Positions 44,963 through 55,644 are shown, counted from the first letter of the stretch. The stretch is DNA of 64,000 nucleotides from Pseudomonas fluorescens (GCF_018614655.1 NZ_JAGGOG010000004.1:1-64000), one strand, 5' to 3'. The notes: generated by a model not told the origin, from the letters alone. A program made the numbers and translations.

Positions 44963-45743
44963 TTTTCTGCTCTACGCCCTGCTGGCAGGCTTGGCTCTGG
45001 CATTGGTGGCGGGCCCGCTGGGCTCGTTCGTGGTCTGGCGGCGCATGGCTTATTTTGGCGACACCTTGTCCCACGCAGCACTGCTGGGTGTGGCCATGGG
45101 CTTTCTGCTGGATGTCAGCCCGACCATCGCCGTCACCGTCGGCTGCCTGCTGCTAGCGGTGCTGCTGGTGACCCTGCAACAGCGCCAGCCGCTGGCCTCC
45201 GATACATTGCTGGGGATATTGGCACCAAGCACCCTGTCGCTGGGCCTGGTGGTGCTGAGCTTCATGCACGAAGTGCGGATCGACCTGATGGGCTACCTGT
45301 TCGGCGATCTGCTGGCGATCAGCCCAACGGACCTGGCCTGGATCCTCGGCGGCAGCGCGGCAGTGCTGGTGCTGTTGGTGGCCCTGTGGCGCCCGTTACT
45401 GGCCATCACCGTCCACGAAGAACTGGCCACTGTTGAAGGCTTGCCCGTAGCGGCGCTGCGCATGACCCTGATGTTGCTGATTGCCGTGGTGATTGCTGTC
45501 GCAATGAAGATTGTCGGCGTATTGTTGATCACGTCGCTGCTGATCATTCCCGCCGCTGCCGCCCAGCGTCACGCCCGTTCTCCGGAGCAAATGGCGATTG
45601 GCGCAAGCCTGCTGGGAATGCTTGCGGTGTGTGGTGGCCTGGCGCTGTCCTGGTTCAAGGACACCCCGGCCGGCCCGTCAATTGTGGTCACGGCGGCCGC
45701 ACTGTTTCTGCTGAGTTTTGTCCTGCCCCGTCGTGGGGTGTAG
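44955..45743 (+). CDS. znuB: Zinc ABC transporter permease
   Basis: 262 aa, about eight helices, ABC-3 family: [28 protein letters not shown] and the cytoplasmic loop [12 protein letters not shown]. Start ATG 44955 lies inside the 3' end of znuC (8-base overlap). Completes the ZnuABC importer. Confidence 0.96.
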   Translation: MADFLLYALLAGLALALVAGPLGSFVVWRRMAYFGDTLSHAALLGVAMGFLLDVSPTIAVTVGCLLLAVLLVTLQQRQPLASDTLLGILAPSTLSLGLVVLSFMHEVRIDLMGYLFGDLLAISPTDLAWILGGSAAVLVLLVALWRPLLAITVHEELATVEGLPVAALRMTLMLLIAVVIAVAMKIVGVLLITSLLIIPAAAAQRHARSPEQMAIGASLLGMLAVCGGLALSWFKDTPAGPSIVVTAAALFLLSFVLPRRGV

Positions 45744-45780
45744 ACTTGCTCGCTTTTTGCGCAATTAGAGAGTCGCAGGA

Positions 45781-46500
45781 ATGAAGCTGTTCACCTCCCG
45801 TTATCTGCTCCTTGCCGCATTTTCCCTGCTGCTGGGCGCCTGCCAAAGCACGCCGCCCGTGCCCCCTGAGGCCCCGGACTCACGGGCTTCGGCCATTGCG
45901 CAGCTGGAACAAAACCTGGCCAGCAGTGAGCTGGCCACCGCTGAAGACCAACTCACCGCACTGCAGGCTCAGTCCCCCAACGACCCGACGCTGGAGCCTT
46001 ACCAGCGCCAATTGGCCGAAGCCTACTTGCAGCGCAGCCAGATCGTTCTGCAAAAAGGTGATGTCAACGCCGCCGCCACCGCTTTGAGCCGCGCCCGCGC
46101 ATTGATGCCCAAGGCCCCAGCGCTGACCGGCGGCGTCAACAGTGCCATCGCCCACGCCCGTAAAGCGGAGCTGGATAAAGCCGAAGCTGCGTTGAAAGCC
46201 GCCGAAGCCCAGCCACCGGCCAAGGTCATCGACCCGACCGCTGAAAGCACCACAGTTGCGCTGAACCTCACCGATATCGCGGAATTGCGCCATCAACTGG
46301 ATGCAATCGCTACCGATGTGGTGAATTACCAGTGTGACGTGAGCATCCAGGCTCCACGCACTCAGGACTACCCATGGTTGGCCACATTGCTGACCAAACG
46401 GGTAAAACGGATCGATTCGGGGTATGACCTGAAGATTCACCGGCAGATTCTGAAGAACATCCCGGCGCAAGTAGTCCTGATCCCGCGCAAGACTGAATAA
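45781..46500 (+). CDS. PA5502-type lipoprotein with TPR-like helices
   Basis: 239 aa. Lipobox LLGAC (Cys21) after a hydrophobic leader. Residues ~38-160 are Ala/Leu/Gln-rich helices that resemble tetratricopeptide-type repeats (LASSELATAEDQLTALQAQSPNDP, LQKGDVNAAATALSRARALMPKAP). The C-terminal part DIAELRHQLDAIATDVVNYQCDVSI...KNIPAQVVLIP is conserved in Pseudomonas. Follows znuB by 37 bases, so possibly in the zinc operon, but no zinc motif is seen. Function unknown. Confidence 0.87.
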   Translation: MKLFTSRYLLLAAFSLLLGACQSTPPVPPEAPDSRASAIAQLEQNLASSELATAEDQLTALQAQSPNDPTLEPYQRQLAEAYLQRSQIVLQKGDVNAAATALSRARALMPKAPALTGGVNSAIAHARKAELDKAEAALKAAEAQPPAKVIDPTAESTTVALNLTDIAELRHQLDAIATDVVNYQCDVSIQAPRTQDYPWLATLLTKRVKRIDSGYDLKIHRQILKNIPAQVVLIPRKTE

Positions 46501-46503
46501 CGC

Positions 46504-46603
46504 CATTCGCGAGCAAGCCCCCACATTTCGAATTGTGAATACATTTCAAAATGTGGGGGCTGCGGTGCGACGATTCGACTTGCCTGCGATAGCGACCTAA
46601 CAA
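46504..46603. repeat. Mixed REP element
   Basis: GCCCCCACATTT (46517-46528) pairs with AAATGTGGGGGC (46549-46560). The left flank carries a partial TTCGCGAGCAAGCC core. The right flank carries GTGCGACGATTCGACTTG, also found at 23.65 kb. Between convergent lipoprotein gene and katE. Confidence 0.75.
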
Positions 46604-46615
46604 ACAACCGATGAC

Positions 46616-48757
46616 TTAAGCCGGAACCGCCTTGGCCTTCGGCTCCCGATCCCAGACCCGATGCTGGGCAATCGCCGCAAAAAACGCCTTCAACGCCTTG
46701 GCATCCCCGCCGACAATCAAGCCCGCATCCGTCGTTAGCTTCAGCACATCCAGCAATTGCTTCGCCTCACCGGCCAAGGCAATCGCCTTCAAATGCTTGT
46801 ACGCCTCCAACAAGTAATGCAACGCCACACCGTCGCCGCTCAACGCCTGCACCGACTTGGCTCCGCCCGGCACAAACACCGCGTCGAACGCTACCGACGG
46901 CAAGCCTTCCATGGACGCATCCACCGGCAAGCTCTTTCCATCCGCCGTGATCACCGGTGCCGACGTCGGCCCCAGCAGCTTGGCGTGAGCACCGTGGGCC
47001 AGCAATGCCTTCTTCAACGCGGCAATCGCTGCACCATCGACACCGTTGGCCGCCAGAATCGCGACTTTTCGCGTCTTGATGTCACCCGACAAGAGATTCG
47101 CCTGGCTTAGCGCCGGCGAGCGATCCGGGGACGTCTTGCGCTCTGGCACCGTACCTTTCTTCGGCACCGGCAGCCCCAGGTTCTGCGCCACACGCTTGGC
47201 CAATTCCAGATCGATATTGGCCAGGACCTCATTGACCTGCCGAGCCCGGATAAACTCACGCTCCACCTTGCCCAGTTCGAAGCTGTAGGCGGCGATGATG
47301 TGCTCCTGCTCAGGCTTGCTCATGCTGCGAAAGAACAACCGCGCCTGGGAGAAATGATCGCTGAACGACTCGCTGCGCTCACGAATCTTGTAGGCGTCAA
47401 TGCGCTCCGGATAGGTTTCAAAGCCGCCATCCTGCGCCGCGGGCGGGGTTTCTTTTGGCCAGCCGCCATCAATCGAGTTCGGCTCGTAGGAAGCACGACC
47501 CTTGTCGATAGTGGTGCGGTGCATGGCGTCGCGCTGGCTGTTATGGAACGGCGTGACCGGCCGGTTGATCGGAAGCTCATGAAAATTCGGCCCACCCAGG
47601 CGGCTGATCTGCGTGTCGGTGTAGGAAAACAGCCGACCTTGCAGCAGCGGGTCATTGGAGAAGTCGATACCCGGCACGATATGCCCCGGGCAAAAGGCGA
47701 CCTGCTCGGTTTCCGCAAAATAGTTATCCGGGTTGCGGTTGAGCACCATCTTGCCCAGCGGTGTGATGGGCACCAGCTCTTCGGGAATCAGCTTGGTGGG
47801 GTCGAGAATGTCAAAGTCGAACGTGTGTTCATCCTTTTCAGCAATGATCTGCACCCCCAGCTCCCATTCCGGGTAATCGCCACCTTCAATGGATTCCCAC
47901 AGGTCGCGGCGGTGAAAGTCGGTGTCTTTACCGGCCAGCTTTTGCGCTTCATCCCACACCAGGGAGCAGGTACCCACCGTAGGACGCCAGTGAAATTTGA
48001 CGAAATTGGACTGACCTTCGGCATTCACAAAACGGAAGGTGTGAACACCAAACCCCTGCATGCTTCGCAGGCTTTTTGGAATCGCCCGGTCAGACATGGC
48101 CCAGATCACCATATGTGCCGACTCTGGCTGCAGCGAAACAAAATCCCAAAACGTATCGTGAGCCGAGCCCCCGGTAGGTATCTCGTTGTGCGGTTCGGGT
48201 TTTACCGCGTGGACAAAGTCCGGAAACTTGATGGCATCTTGAATGAAGAACACCGGCATGTTGTTGCCCACCAGGTCGAAGTTGCCTTCCTCCGTAAAGA
48301 ATTTCACGGCAAAGCCGCGCACATCTCGCACGGTATCGCCCGAACCTCTAGGGCCTTGTACGGTGGAAAAGCGAACGAACACCGGGGTTTTATGCCCCGG
48401 ATCCCGCAGGAACCCGGCCTTGGTCAGGGCCGAATGATTGCTGTAGGACTGGAAATACCCATGGGCGCCCACACCGCGGGCATGCACGATGCGCTCGGGA
48501 ATGCGCTCATGGTCAAAGTGCGTGATCTTTTCACGCATGATGAAGTCTTCCAGCAGCGAAGGCCCTCGGGAACCGACCTTCAACGTGTTCTGGTTATCGG
48601 AGACTTTTACGCCCTGGTTGGTACGCAGCGCCTGGCCCGTCGCATCAGAGCGAAATTTTTCCAGGCTTTGCAGCTTGGCATTGGTGTTGCCCCGGTCCAG
48701 GGTATCGGTACCTGCGAGTTCGCTCTTGGGCGGGGTCACTGGCTTTTTCGTGCTCAT
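46616..48757 (-). CDS. katE: Large-subunit catalase HPII
   Basis: 713 aa. Catalase core with distal His in [14 protein letters not shown], Asn in [14 protein letters not shown], and the heme region. The C-terminal ~150 residues form the flavodoxin/DJ-1-like domain typical of clade-2 large catalases ([43 protein letters not shown]). ATG 48757 with GAGGAG upstream gives [20 protein letters not shown]. Removes H2O2, usually in stationary phase. Stand-alone gene, divergent from metN. No signal peptide. Confidence 0.96.
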   Translation of the reverse strand: MSTKKPVTPPKSELAGTDTLDRGNTNAKLQSLEKFRSDATGQALRTNQGVKVSDNQNTLKVGSRGPSLLEDFIMREKITHFDHERIPERIVHARGVGAHGYFQSYSNHSALTKAGFLRDPGHKTPVFVRFSTVQGPRGSGDTVRDVRGFAVKFFTEEGNFDLVGNNMPVFFIQDAIKFPDFVHAVKPEPHNEIPTGGSAHDTFWDFVSLQPESAHMVIWAMSDRAIPKSLRSMQGFGVHTFRFVNAEGQSNFVKFHWRPTVGTCSLVWDEAQKLAGKDTDFHRRDLWESIEGGDYPEWELGVQIIAEKDEHTFDFDILDPTKLIPEELVPITPLGKMVLNRNPDNYFAETEQVAFCPGHIVPGIDFSNDPLLQGRLFSYTDTQISRLGGPNFHELPINRPVTPFHNSQRDAMHRTTIDKGRASYEPNSIDGGWPKETPPAAQDGGFETYPERIDAYKIRERSESFSDHFSQARLFFRSMSKPEQEHIIAAYSFELGKVEREFIRARQVNEVLANIDLELAKRVAQNLGLPVPKKGTVPERKTSPDRSPALSQANLLSGDIKTRKVAILAANGVDGAAIAALKKALLAHGAHAKLLGPTSAPVITADGKSLPVDASMEGLPSVAFDAVFVPGGAKSVQALSGDGVALHYLLEAYKHLKAIALAGEAKQLLDVLKLTTDAGLIVGGDAKALKAFFAAIAQHRVWDREPKAKAVPA

Positions 48758-49023
48758 CAGACAAAAACTCCTCGTTTGCATTGGCCAGAGCGGTCTCCGG
48801 CTCGTTTGAGCAAAACCCAGGCACGGCACCCGGGAATTTCGAGTTGCCTAATTAGTGACTGATACGTTTTTGTACCGTTCCTTTTTTATGACCTTTGATC
48901 GCGTTATCGCCAAATCGCTGGTTGAATGCGAAATAAATGCTAAGAACCTCTATACGGACAGGCTAAAATGCGCGCCCGGCTAACCGCTGATCCCTTTTCA
49001 ATGCGCCCCACAAGGTTCGCTAC

Positions 49024-50031
49024 GTGATCGAGTTTCATAACGTCCATAAAACCTACCGGGTCGCCGGTAAGGATATCCCCGCCCTGCACCCCACCAGCCT
49101 GCGCGTCGAAAACGGCCAGGTGTTCGGCCTGATTGGCCACTCCGGTGCGGGAAAAAGTACCCTGCTGCGCCTGATCAATCGCCTGGAGCAACCCAGCGGT
49201 GGCCAGATCATGGTGGATGACGAAGAAGTCACCGCCCTGGATGCCAACGGCCTACGGCGTTTTCGGCAGCAGGTCGGGATGATCTTCCAGCACTTCAACC
49301 TGTTGGCATCCAAGACCGTCGCCGACAACGTGGCGCTGCCGCTGACCCTGGCGGGCGAGTTATCGCGCCGCGAGATTGACCAGCGTGTGGCTGAACTGCT
49401 GGAGCGGGTCGGCTTGTCGGACCACGCCAAGAAGTACCCGGCGCAGTTGTCTGGCGGCCAGAAGCAGCGCGTCGGCATCGCCCGCGCCCTGGCCACCAAG
49501 CCGAAAATCCTGCTGTGTGATGAAGCCACCAGCGCCCTCGACCCCCAGACCACCGCCTCGGTCCTGCAACTGCTGGCCGAGATCAACCGCGAGCTGAAGC
49601 TGACCATCGTGCTGATCACCCATGAAATGGACGTGATCCGCCGGGTCTGCGACCAGGTAGCCGTGATGGACGCTGGCGTGATCGTCGAGCAAGGTTCTGT
49701 AGCCGACGTCTTCCTGCACCCGAAGCACCCGACCACCAAGCGCTTCGTACAAGAAGCCGATCAGGTCGACGAAAGCGAACAGCGCGATGACTTCGCCCAC
49801 GTACCCGGCCGCATCGTGCGCCTGACATTCCAGGGCGAAGCGACCTACGCACCGCTACTGGGTACCGTCGCGCGTGAAACAGGCGTGGACTACAGCATCC
49901 TCGCCGGCCGTATCGACCGCATCAAAGACATCCCCTACGGGCAATTGACCCTCGCCGTCACCGGCGGCGACATGGAGGCGGCGTTCGCCCGCTTCACCGC
50001 GGCAGACGTCCACATGGAGGTGCTGCGCTAA
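49024..50031 (+). CDS. metN: Methionine ABC transporter ATP-binding protein
   Basis: 335 aa from a GTG. Walker [10 protein letters not shown] (38-46), signature [16 protein letters not shown], Walker [15 protein letters not shown]-loop [10 protein letters not shown]-terminal NIL/ACT-like domain (about 255-335: [31 protein letters not shown]) that binds L-methionine and gives trans-inhibition. Start of the metNIQ operon; no methionine riboswitch is visible upstream. Confidence 0.96.
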   Translation: MIEFHNVHKTYRVAGKDIPALHPTSLRVENGQVFGLIGHSGAGKSTLLRLINRLEQPSGGQIMVDDEEVTALDANGLRRFRQQVGMIFQHFNLLASKTVADNVALPLTLAGELSRREIDQRVAELLERVGLSDHAKKYPAQLSGGQKQRVGIARALATKPKILLCDEATSALDPQTTASVLQLLAEINRELKLTIVLITHEMDVIRRVCDQVAVMDAGVIVEQGSVADVFLHPKHPTTKRFVQEADQVDESEQRDDFAHVPGRIVRLTFQGEATYAPLLGTVARETGVDYSILAGRIDRIKDIPYGQLTLAVTGGDMEAAFARFTAADVHMEVLR

Positions 50032-50705
50032 TGGAGACCCTGTTGAGTTTTTTTGCCAACATCGACTGGTATGAAATCTGGCTCGCCACCGGTGACACCA
50101 TGCTCATGCTCTTCGGTTCGCTGCTGTTCACCGTATTGCTGGGCCTGCCACTGGGCGTGTTGCTGTTCCTGTGCAGCCCACGCCAACTGTTCGAACAGAA
50201 AGGCCTGTACGCCCTGCTGTCGTTGATCGTGAACATCCTGCGCTCGCTGCCGTTCATCATTTTGCTGATCGTGATGATTCCGTTCACGGTACTGATTACC
50301 GGCACCTCCCTCGGGGTAGCGGGTGCGATTCCGCCACTGGTGGTCGGCGCGACGCCGTTCTTCGCGCGCCTGGTGGAAACCGCCCTGCGCGAAGTGGATC
50401 GCGGAATTATCGAAGCGACCCAGGCCATGGGCGCCAGCACTCGCCAGATCATCACCAATGCACTGCTGCCAGAGGCTCGCCCCGGTATTTTCGCAGCGAT
50501 TACGGTGACGGCGATTACACTGGTTTCCTACACGGCCATGGCCGGCGTGGTGGGTGCAGGTGGCCTGGGTGACTTGGCGATCCGCTTTGGCTATCAGCGC
50601 TTCCAAACCGATGTGATGGTGGTCACCGTGGTGTTGCTGCTGATCCTGGTGCAAATTCTGCAAACCGTTGGCGATAAGCTAGTGGTGCACTTTTCTCGAA
50701 AATAA
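50031..50705 (+). CDS. metI: Methionine ABC transporter permease
   Basis: 224 aa with five helices and the BPD_transp_1 EAA-type loop EATQAMGASTRQIITNALLPEARPGI. The ATG shares one base with the metN stop (TAATG). Inner-membrane channel for D- and L-methionine. Confidence 0.96.
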   Translation: METLLSFFANIDWYEIWLATGDTMLMLFGSLLFTVLLGLPLGVLLFLCSPRQLFEQKGLYALLSLIVNILRSLPFIILLIVMIPFTVLITGTSLGVAGAIPPLVVGATPFFARLVETALREVDRGIIEATQAMGASTRQIITNALLPEARPGIFAAITVTAITLVSYTAMAGVVGAGGLGDLAIRFGYQRFQTDVMVVTVVLLLILVQILQTVGDKLVVHFSRK

Positions 50706-50756
50706 CGGCTGTTGCCGGCGCGAAGCCGACCAATGCCCGAACAAGGAGCTTGCTGG

Positions 50757-51530
50757 ATGAAAAAACTACTGGTTGCTTTCGCCGCCGTTGCCGCGTTTTC
50801 CGCCCACGCCGCCGAGACCCTGACGGTCGCCGCTTCACCGGTGCCGCATGCGGAAATCCTCGAGTTCGTGAAACCGGCACTGGCCAAGGAAGGGGTTGAT
50901 CTGAAGGTGAAGGTCTTCACCGACTACGTTCAGCCGAACGTACAGGTGGCCGAAAAGCGCCTGGATGCCAACTTCTTCCAGCACCAGCCGTATCTGGATG
51001 AGTTCAATAAGGCCAAAGGTACAAAGCTGGTGAGTGTCGCCGGCGTGCACCTGGAGCCTCTGGGCGCCTACTCCAGCAAGTACAAGAAGCTCGCCGAGCT
51101 GCCTGATGGCGCCAACGTGGTGATCCCGAATGACGCCACCAACGGCGGCCGCGCGCTGTTGCTGCTGGCCAACAACGGCCTGATCACCCTGAAGGACCCG
51201 ACCAACATCCTGTCGACCATCAAGGACATCACCGGCAACACCAAAAACTTGAAATTCCGTGAGCTGGAAGCCGCCACCCTGCCGCGCGTGCTGACCCAGG
51301 TTGACCTGGCGCTGATCAACACCAACTACGCGCTGGAAGCCAAGCTGGATCCTTCCAAAGACGCCCTGGTCATCGAAGGCAAAGACTCGCCTTACGTGAA
51401 CATCCTGGTGACCCGTGAGGACAACAAGGATTCCGACGCGGTGAAGAAGTTGGTTGCAGCCCTGCACACCCCGGAAGTGAAAGCGTTCATTCTTGAGAAG
51501 TACAAAGGCGCGATCTTGCCGGCGTTCTGA
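50757..51530 (+). CDS. metQ: Methionine ABC transporter substrate-binding protein (NLPA family)
   Basis: 257 aa. Signal MKKLLVAFAAVAAFSAHAA with an Ala-type cleavage site and no lipobox Cys, unlike the E. coli MetQ lipoprotein. NLPA fold: LTVAASPVPHAEILEFVKPAL, DANFFQHQPYLDEFNKAKGTKLV, NDATNGGRALLLLANNGLI, LINTNYALEAKLDPSKDAL. AAGGAG precedes ATG 50757. Periplasmic receptor for MetNI. Confidence 0.94.
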   Translation: MKKLLVAFAAVAAFSAHAAETLTVAASPVPHAEILEFVKPALAKEGVDLKVKVFTDYVQPNVQVAEKRLDANFFQHQPYLDEFNKAKGTKLVSVAGVHLEPLGAYSSKYKKLAELPDGANVVIPNDATNGGRALLLLANNGLITLKDPTNILSTIKDITGNTKNLKFRELEAATLPRVLTQVDLALINTNYALEAKLDPSKDALVIEGKDSPYVNILVTREDNKDSDAVKKLVAALHTPEVKAFILEKYKGAILPAF

Positions 51531-51548
51531 TCCAACCTGAAAAGCTCC

Positions 51549-51631
51549 GATCTCCAGAACACTGGAGATCGACTGTGGGAGCTGGCTTGTGTGGGAGCCA
51601 GCTCCCACACAAGCCAGCTCCCACTTTTTTG
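51549..51631 (+). terminator. Double hairpin terminator of metNIQ with a 24-bp palindrome
   Basis: First a perfect 10-bp stem (51549-51558 with 51563-51572, loop AACA). Then an almost gapless palindrome: 51576-51599 and 51602-51625 are exact reverse complements (24 bp) around CA, followed by six Ts. It ends metQ and faces the convergent Sco gene. The palindrome repeats the TGGGAGC unit of the REPs. Confidence 0.85.
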
Positions 51632-51645
51632 CGCCACCGCCAGGC

Positions 51646-52281
51646 TTATTTGCGCTGCAACAACCCTGGCAACTGCGCCACCAGCTTCTGGTTGTTCAGC
51701 GGCGCACGGATAAACCCACGCTGGGTGCCATCCGGCCCGATCAACGCCAGGTTGCCGCTGTGGTCGACGGTGTAGTTCGGCTTGCTGGTGTCCGCCGGAA
51801 TGAACGGGATGCTCACGGCATTGGAGACCTTCTGCACGTCATCCACCGAAGCACCGGTCAGGCCTTCAAATTGCGGGTCGAAGTAACCCAGGTACTGCTT
51901 GAGCTGCGCCGGGTTATCACGATTGGGGTCCACGCTGACCAGGATCACCTGCAGTTTGTCCACTACGTCCTTGGGCAGCTCGCTTTTGATCTGCCGTAGC
52001 TGGGCGAGAGTGGTCGGGCAGATGTCCGGGCAGAAGGTGTAGCCGAAGAACAACACGCTCCACTTGCCTTTCAACTCATTGACCACCACCGGCTGGCCGT
52101 CCTGATTGGTCATGGTCACAGGTGGCAGTTGCCGGCTTTGCGGCAGCAGGATGATCCCCGCATCGATCAACGTCGTCGGATCGCCTTCGCCCTTGCCGGA
52201 CAGTACTTTGTTGACAGTCAGGCCCATGATCAATGCGACCACGGCCACCAGAATAAAGACAGTTTTTTGAGTTCGAGTCAT
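51646..52281 (-). CDS. SCO1/SenC family copper chaperone
   Basis: 211 aa. N-terminal membrane anchor ([15 protein letters not shown]), thioredoxin-like fold with copper ligands CPDIC (Cys84, Cys88) and His174 ([15 protein letters not shown]). Delivers copper to the CuA site of cytochrome oxidase subunit II. Overlaps cyoE (ATGA). Last gene of the oxidase assembly operon. Confidence 0.94.
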   Translation of the reverse strand: MTRTQKTVFILVAVVALIMGLTVNKVLSGKGEGDPTTLIDAGIILLPQSRQLPPVTMTNQDGQPVVVNELKGKWSVLFFGYTFCPDICPTTLAQLRQIKSELPKDVVDKLQVILVSVDPNRDNPAQLKQYLGYFDPQFEGLTGASVDDVQKVSNAVSIPFIPADTSKPNYTVDHSGNLALIGPDGTQRGFIRAPLNNQKLVAQLPGLLQRK

Positions 52282-53177
52282 AGGTTCAACAGTAAGTAGT
52301 GGTCTACGAGCAGGGCGATAAACAGTAAAAACAGGTACCAGATAGAGTACTTGAAGGTGTTGATCGCCGCGTGCGGCCGACTGCCACGGTACAGCACCCA
52401 GGCCCATTGCAGAAAGCGCCCACCCAGAACCAATGCACATCCCAGGTACAACAGGCCGCTCATATGGATGACATAGGGCATCAGGCTGACCGCCAGCAAG
52501 GCGAAGGTGTACAGCAGGATATGCACCTTGGTGTAGTGCTCGCCATGAGTCACCGGCAGCATCGGGATATCGGCCTTGGCGTATTCCTCCTTGCGGTGAA
52601 TGGCCAGGGCCCAGAAATGTGGCGGGGTCCAGGCGAAGATGATCAGCACCAGCAGCAAGGGCTCGGCACTGACATGGCCGGTAACCGCTACCCAACCCAA
52701 CAAAGGTGGCGCGGCGCCGGCAAGGCCGCCAATCACAATGTTTTGTGGTGTCGCGCGCTTAAGAAAGCCGGTATAGATCACCGCGTAACCCAGCAGCGAG
52801 GCCAGCGTTAGCCAAGCCGCCAGCGGATTGGTAAACGCCAGCAGCAAGGCCAGCCCGGCCACCGCCAGCGCCAGGGCGAAGGTCAGGGCCGCGGCCGGTG
52901 AGACACGACCTTCCGCCAGCGGGCGTTTGTGGGTGCGAGCCATCACTGCATCGATGCGCCGGTCCACCACATGATTGACCGCCGCCGCACCACCGGCACA
53001 CAGGGCGATCCCCAGGTTGCCGAAGATCAGCACAGCCCACGGCACCCCGGCGCGGGTTGCGAGGAACATGCCGACCAGGGAGGTGATGAGCATCAGCACC
53101 ACCACTTTGGGCTTGGTCAGTTCCAGATAGTCACGCCAGATTGCCTGGCGGTGACGCTCGCCGGTCAGGGTCGCCAT
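52278..53177 (-). CDS. cyoE: Protoheme IX farnesyltransferase (heme O synthase)
   Basis: 299 aa UbiA-type prenyltransferase, about nine helices. Catalytic Asp-rich motifs are [24 protein letters not shown] and the second loop [15 protein letters not shown]. Converts heme B to heme O, the precursor of heme A for the aa3 oxidase next door. ATG 53177 with the AGGAG box; overlaps ctaA by 13 bases. Confidence 0.96.
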   Translation of the reverse strand: MATLTGERHRQAIWRDYLELTKPKVVVLMLITSLVGMFLATRAGVPWAVLIFGNLGIALCAGGAAAVNHVVDRRIDAVMARTHKRPLAEGRVSPAAALTFALALAVAGLALLLAFTNPLAAWLTLASLLGYAVIYTGFLKRATPQNIVIGGLAGAAPPLLGWVAVTGHVSAEPLLLVLIIFAWTPPHFWALAIHRKEEYAKADIPMLPVTHGEHYTKVHILLYTFALLAVSLMPYVIHMSGLLYLGCALVLGGRFLQWAWVLYRGSRPHAAINTFKYSIWYLFLLFIALLVDHYLLLNL

Positions 53178-54244
53178 GGCATCTCTCCTTTTATTGTTAT
53201 GAGGCCCGACACCTGCCCGCGAGGGCTGAAGCGCCATCCCAGCGGCAAGTGATGGCGGACCCGGACCAGGCTGGTTCGGGCGTGGTAGTTAATGAGCACC
53301 AGCGTCAGCAATAACGCTGCGCCACCGGCGTTATGAGCGACTGCCACCGGCAGCGGCAGGTGAAAATACACATTGCTCAACCCAAGGCTGATTTGCGCCG
53401 CCAGGGCTATCAGCAACAGGCCAGCCAGACGGGTCATGCCGACGACCTTGAGCTGCCAGGCCAGGCCCAGCAACACGACGGTCACCACCAAAGCACCTAT
53501 CCGGTGGGTGAGATGAATCGCGGTACGCGCATCACTGTCGAGCTGGCCACCCAGGTAGTTGGGGCCGATATGCTGGGTCAGGTGAAACCCATTGGCGAAA
53601 TCCGCCGCCGGCCACCACTGCCCGTGGCAGGTCGGCAAGTCGATACAGGCCACCGCCGCATAGTTGGAACTGACCCAACCGCCCAACGCAATCTGGCCGA
53701 TCACCACCACCAGCCCGGCTGTCGCCCAATACTGCAAACGCTTGGGCACGATCAACGCCGGCAACACGCCGGACAATCGCAAGGTCAGCAAAAACAGCAG
53801 GCTCAAGGTCGCAAACCCACCGAGCAAATGCCCGGTCACCACCTGGGGCCAGAGCTTGAGCGTCACCGTCCACATGCCAAACGCGGCCTGGGCAAACACC
53901 ACGGCCAACAAAAACAAAGGCAACTTCAGCGGCTGGCCGGGATGATGCCGATGGGTCCAGGCCCGTGCAGCCAACAGTACAATCAACAGACCAAGGGTAC
54001 CGGCAAAGTAGCGGTGGACCATCTCGCTCCAGCCCTTGTCAGCCTCCACCGGCGTGTCCGGGAAGTGCAGTTCGGCATGGGCCAACTGGGATTCGCTTTG
54101 CGGCACGCTGATAAAGCCATAACAACCCGGCCAATCCGGGCAACCGAGGCCCGCGTGAGTCAGCCGGGTATAGGCGCCGAGCAGCACCACAATCAGCGCC
54201 AGCAAGGTGGCAAACAGCGCGAGGCGAAATCCAAGTTTGGCCAT
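53165..54244 (-). CDS. ctaA: Heme A synthase (COX15/CtaA)
   Basis: 359 aa, eight helices, two homologous halves with heme-binding histidines ([60 protein letters not shown]) and [19 protein letters not shown] near the N-terminus, with the conserved Cys pair. Oxidises heme O to heme A. In operon with cyoE and Sco. Confidence 0.95.
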   Translation of the reverse strand: MAKLGFRLALFATLLALIVVLLGAYTRLTHAGLGCPDWPGCYGFISVPQSESQLAHAELHFPDTPVEADKGWSEMVHRYFAGTLGLLIVLLAARAWTHRHHPGQPLKLPLFLLAVVFAQAAFGMWTVTLKLWPQVVTGHLLGGFATLSLLFLLTLRLSGVLPALIVPKRLQYWATAGLVVVIGQIALGGWVSSNYAAVACIDLPTCHGQWWPAADFANGFHLTQHIGPNYLGGQLDSDARTAIHLTHRIGALVVTVVLLGLAWQLKVVGMTRLAGLLLIALAAQISLGLSNVYFHLPLPVAVAHNAGGAALLLTLVLINYHARTSLVRVRHHLPLGWRFSPRGQVSGLITIKGEMPWRP

Positions 54245-54254
54245 GACGATGCCC

Positions 54255-54854
54255 TTATCCGATATTCGACAGTTTCAGCAGCAGGCGCAGGTCGTTCAAC
54301 AAATCCTTGCCCTTGACCTGAGCGTCATAGCGCAACACCAGGTTGCCGTGAGGGTCGATAATCCACAGCTGCGCATCACCGCTGCCCTGGGCTGCGGCGT
54401 CTTTATTGAAGGTCGACAGGTCCAGGGAGTAACGCTGCAATTGCGGGTATTCGGCCTTGAGCTTGGCGTCATAGTCAGTGCTGACGGGCTGCGCACTGGC
54501 CAAGGCATGACTGGCGCGGGACGCATCGCGGCCCAGGCCGATCTGTAGTTGGCGCGCCAGGTACACCAGTTGCCGGCAATCGGCGGCGCAGGCCGCAGGT
54601 GCAGTGACCAGCAACTGCCAGCGGCCCTCTTCGGCCTGCACGCCGATATCGGCGCGGGTCTGACCATTGCCGATCATCTCGCCGTGGTAACTGCGGCTTT
54701 CCGGCACCCAGAACTGCAACTTGTACATAAAAGTGGCCAGCACCATTGGGCCGATCACCATCAGCAGGATAAAGATCAGTTGCCAGCGCCCCTTGCGCCG
54801 GTCAGGCGCCGCAGGCGCGTCAGACATGTTGAGTGGATTCATGGCCGCTCCCAT
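54255..54854 (-). CDS. Membrane-anchored CxxxC protein of the oxidase cluster (Sco-like?)
   Basis: 199 aa. N-terminal membrane helix (WQLIFILLMVIGPMVLATFMY, about 24-44), then a periplasmic domain. It contains CAADC (Cys89, Cys93) in LLVTAPAACAADCRQL and His169 in LWIIDPHGNLVLRY. This spacing and the D-x-H-G-N-L pattern mirror the copper site of the Sco protein two genes on ([14 protein letters not shown]). The start at 54854 has AAGGAG upstream and overlaps SURF1 by 35 bases. Usually annotated hypothetical. A thioredoxin-like copper or thiol role in CuB/CuA assembly is inference. Confidence 0.82.
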   Translation of the reverse strand: MGAAMNPLNMSDAPAAPDRRKGRWQLIFILLMVIGPMVLATFMYKLQFWVPESRSYHGEMIGNGQTRADIGVQAEEGRWQLLVTAPAACAADCRQLVYLARQLQIGLGRDASRASHALASAQPVSTDYDAKLKAEYPQLQRYSLDLSTFNKDAAAQGSGDAQLWIIDPHGNLVLRYDAQVKGKDLLNDLRLLLKLSNIG

Positions 54855-55560
54855 CGTGCTTCTCCTTTGCGTTGTGCCATCCGAGGTAGAGGTAAAGACC
54901 GAACAGGGCTAGCGCCATGGCGAACCACTGCACGGCATACCCGAGGTGTTTTTCCGGCCCCATGGCCACCACCGGCCAGTTGGTTTCGTAGGTGCCGGGG
55001 CCCGCTTCGGCTCGCAGCTCGTAGCCAAACCCGCTGCGCGCAAGCTCCGTCCACAGCATGTCGGGGTGCAGCACGGTCAGCAGGCGTGGCCATGGCGCGC
55101 CAGCCGGGTCTGCATGCAATTGGAACGCGGCCCCGGGCGCTACGTAGACCCACGCGTCGATATTCAGCAACTGTTCAGGGGTGGTGAAGACCGGCGGCGT
55201 GCGTCGGTCCGGCCAAGGCAGCCAGCCGCGATTGAGCAGCAACCATAAACCGCTGGCCTGATCATGAAAGGGTTGCAGCAACTCGACGCCCACCTTGCCG
55301 TCGCGAAAGCGGTTATCCAGCAGCACGCTGTGCTCGGTATCGAACTGCCCACGCAGACGCACTCGACGGAAGGCTGGATCAGTCGTCGTACGCAGTTGCT
55401 CGCTGCTCATGGGCTCGGCAGCGCGACGCTCAGCGTAGCTGTCCAGCAGCGTTTGTTTTTCCTGGCCACGGGACAACTGCCAAAAACCGAGAGACACCAG
55501 CAGCGGTAGCAGCACTAACACCACCAGCGTCGGCGCAATCCCGGGACGAAAGCGTTTCAT
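54820..55560 (-). CDS. SURF1 family oxidase assembly protein
   Basis: 246 aa. SURF1 layout: membrane helix near the N-terminus (APTLVVLVLLPLLVSLGFWQLSR), periplasmic domain with RRVRLRGQFD, LLNRGWLPWPD, and a C-terminal helix (YAVQWFAMALALFGLYLYLGW). Helps insert heme A into subunit I. First gene of SURF1-CxxxC-ctaA-cyoE-sco. The ATG at 55560 is chosen; upstream extension is not conserved. Confidence 0.93.
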   Translation of the reverse strand: MKRFRPGIAPTLVVLVLLPLLVSLGFWQLSRGQEKQTLLDSYAERRAAEPMSSEQLRTTTDPAFRRVRLRGQFDTEHSVLLDNRFRDGKVGVELLQPFHDQASGLWLLLNRGWLPWPDRRTPPVFTTPEQLLNIDAWVYVAPGAAFQLHADPAGAPWPRLLTVLHPDMLWTELARSGFGYELRAEAGPGTYETNWPVVAMGPEKHLGYAVQWFAMALALFGLYLYLGWHNAKEKHDGSGHESTQHV

Positions 55561-55644
55561 GGCGTGACCGTAGAGGTCAGTGCTGCACTGGCTATACTGA
55601 ATCTCATTGCTCGCCCCTCCCCAAAAGAGCCCCGGAGCCAAACC

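Noticed and set aside
48758..49023. SAM/methionine riboswitch sought upstream of metN
   Set aside because: No SAM-type aptamer pattern or terminator-antiterminator pair seen in the katE-metN spacer.
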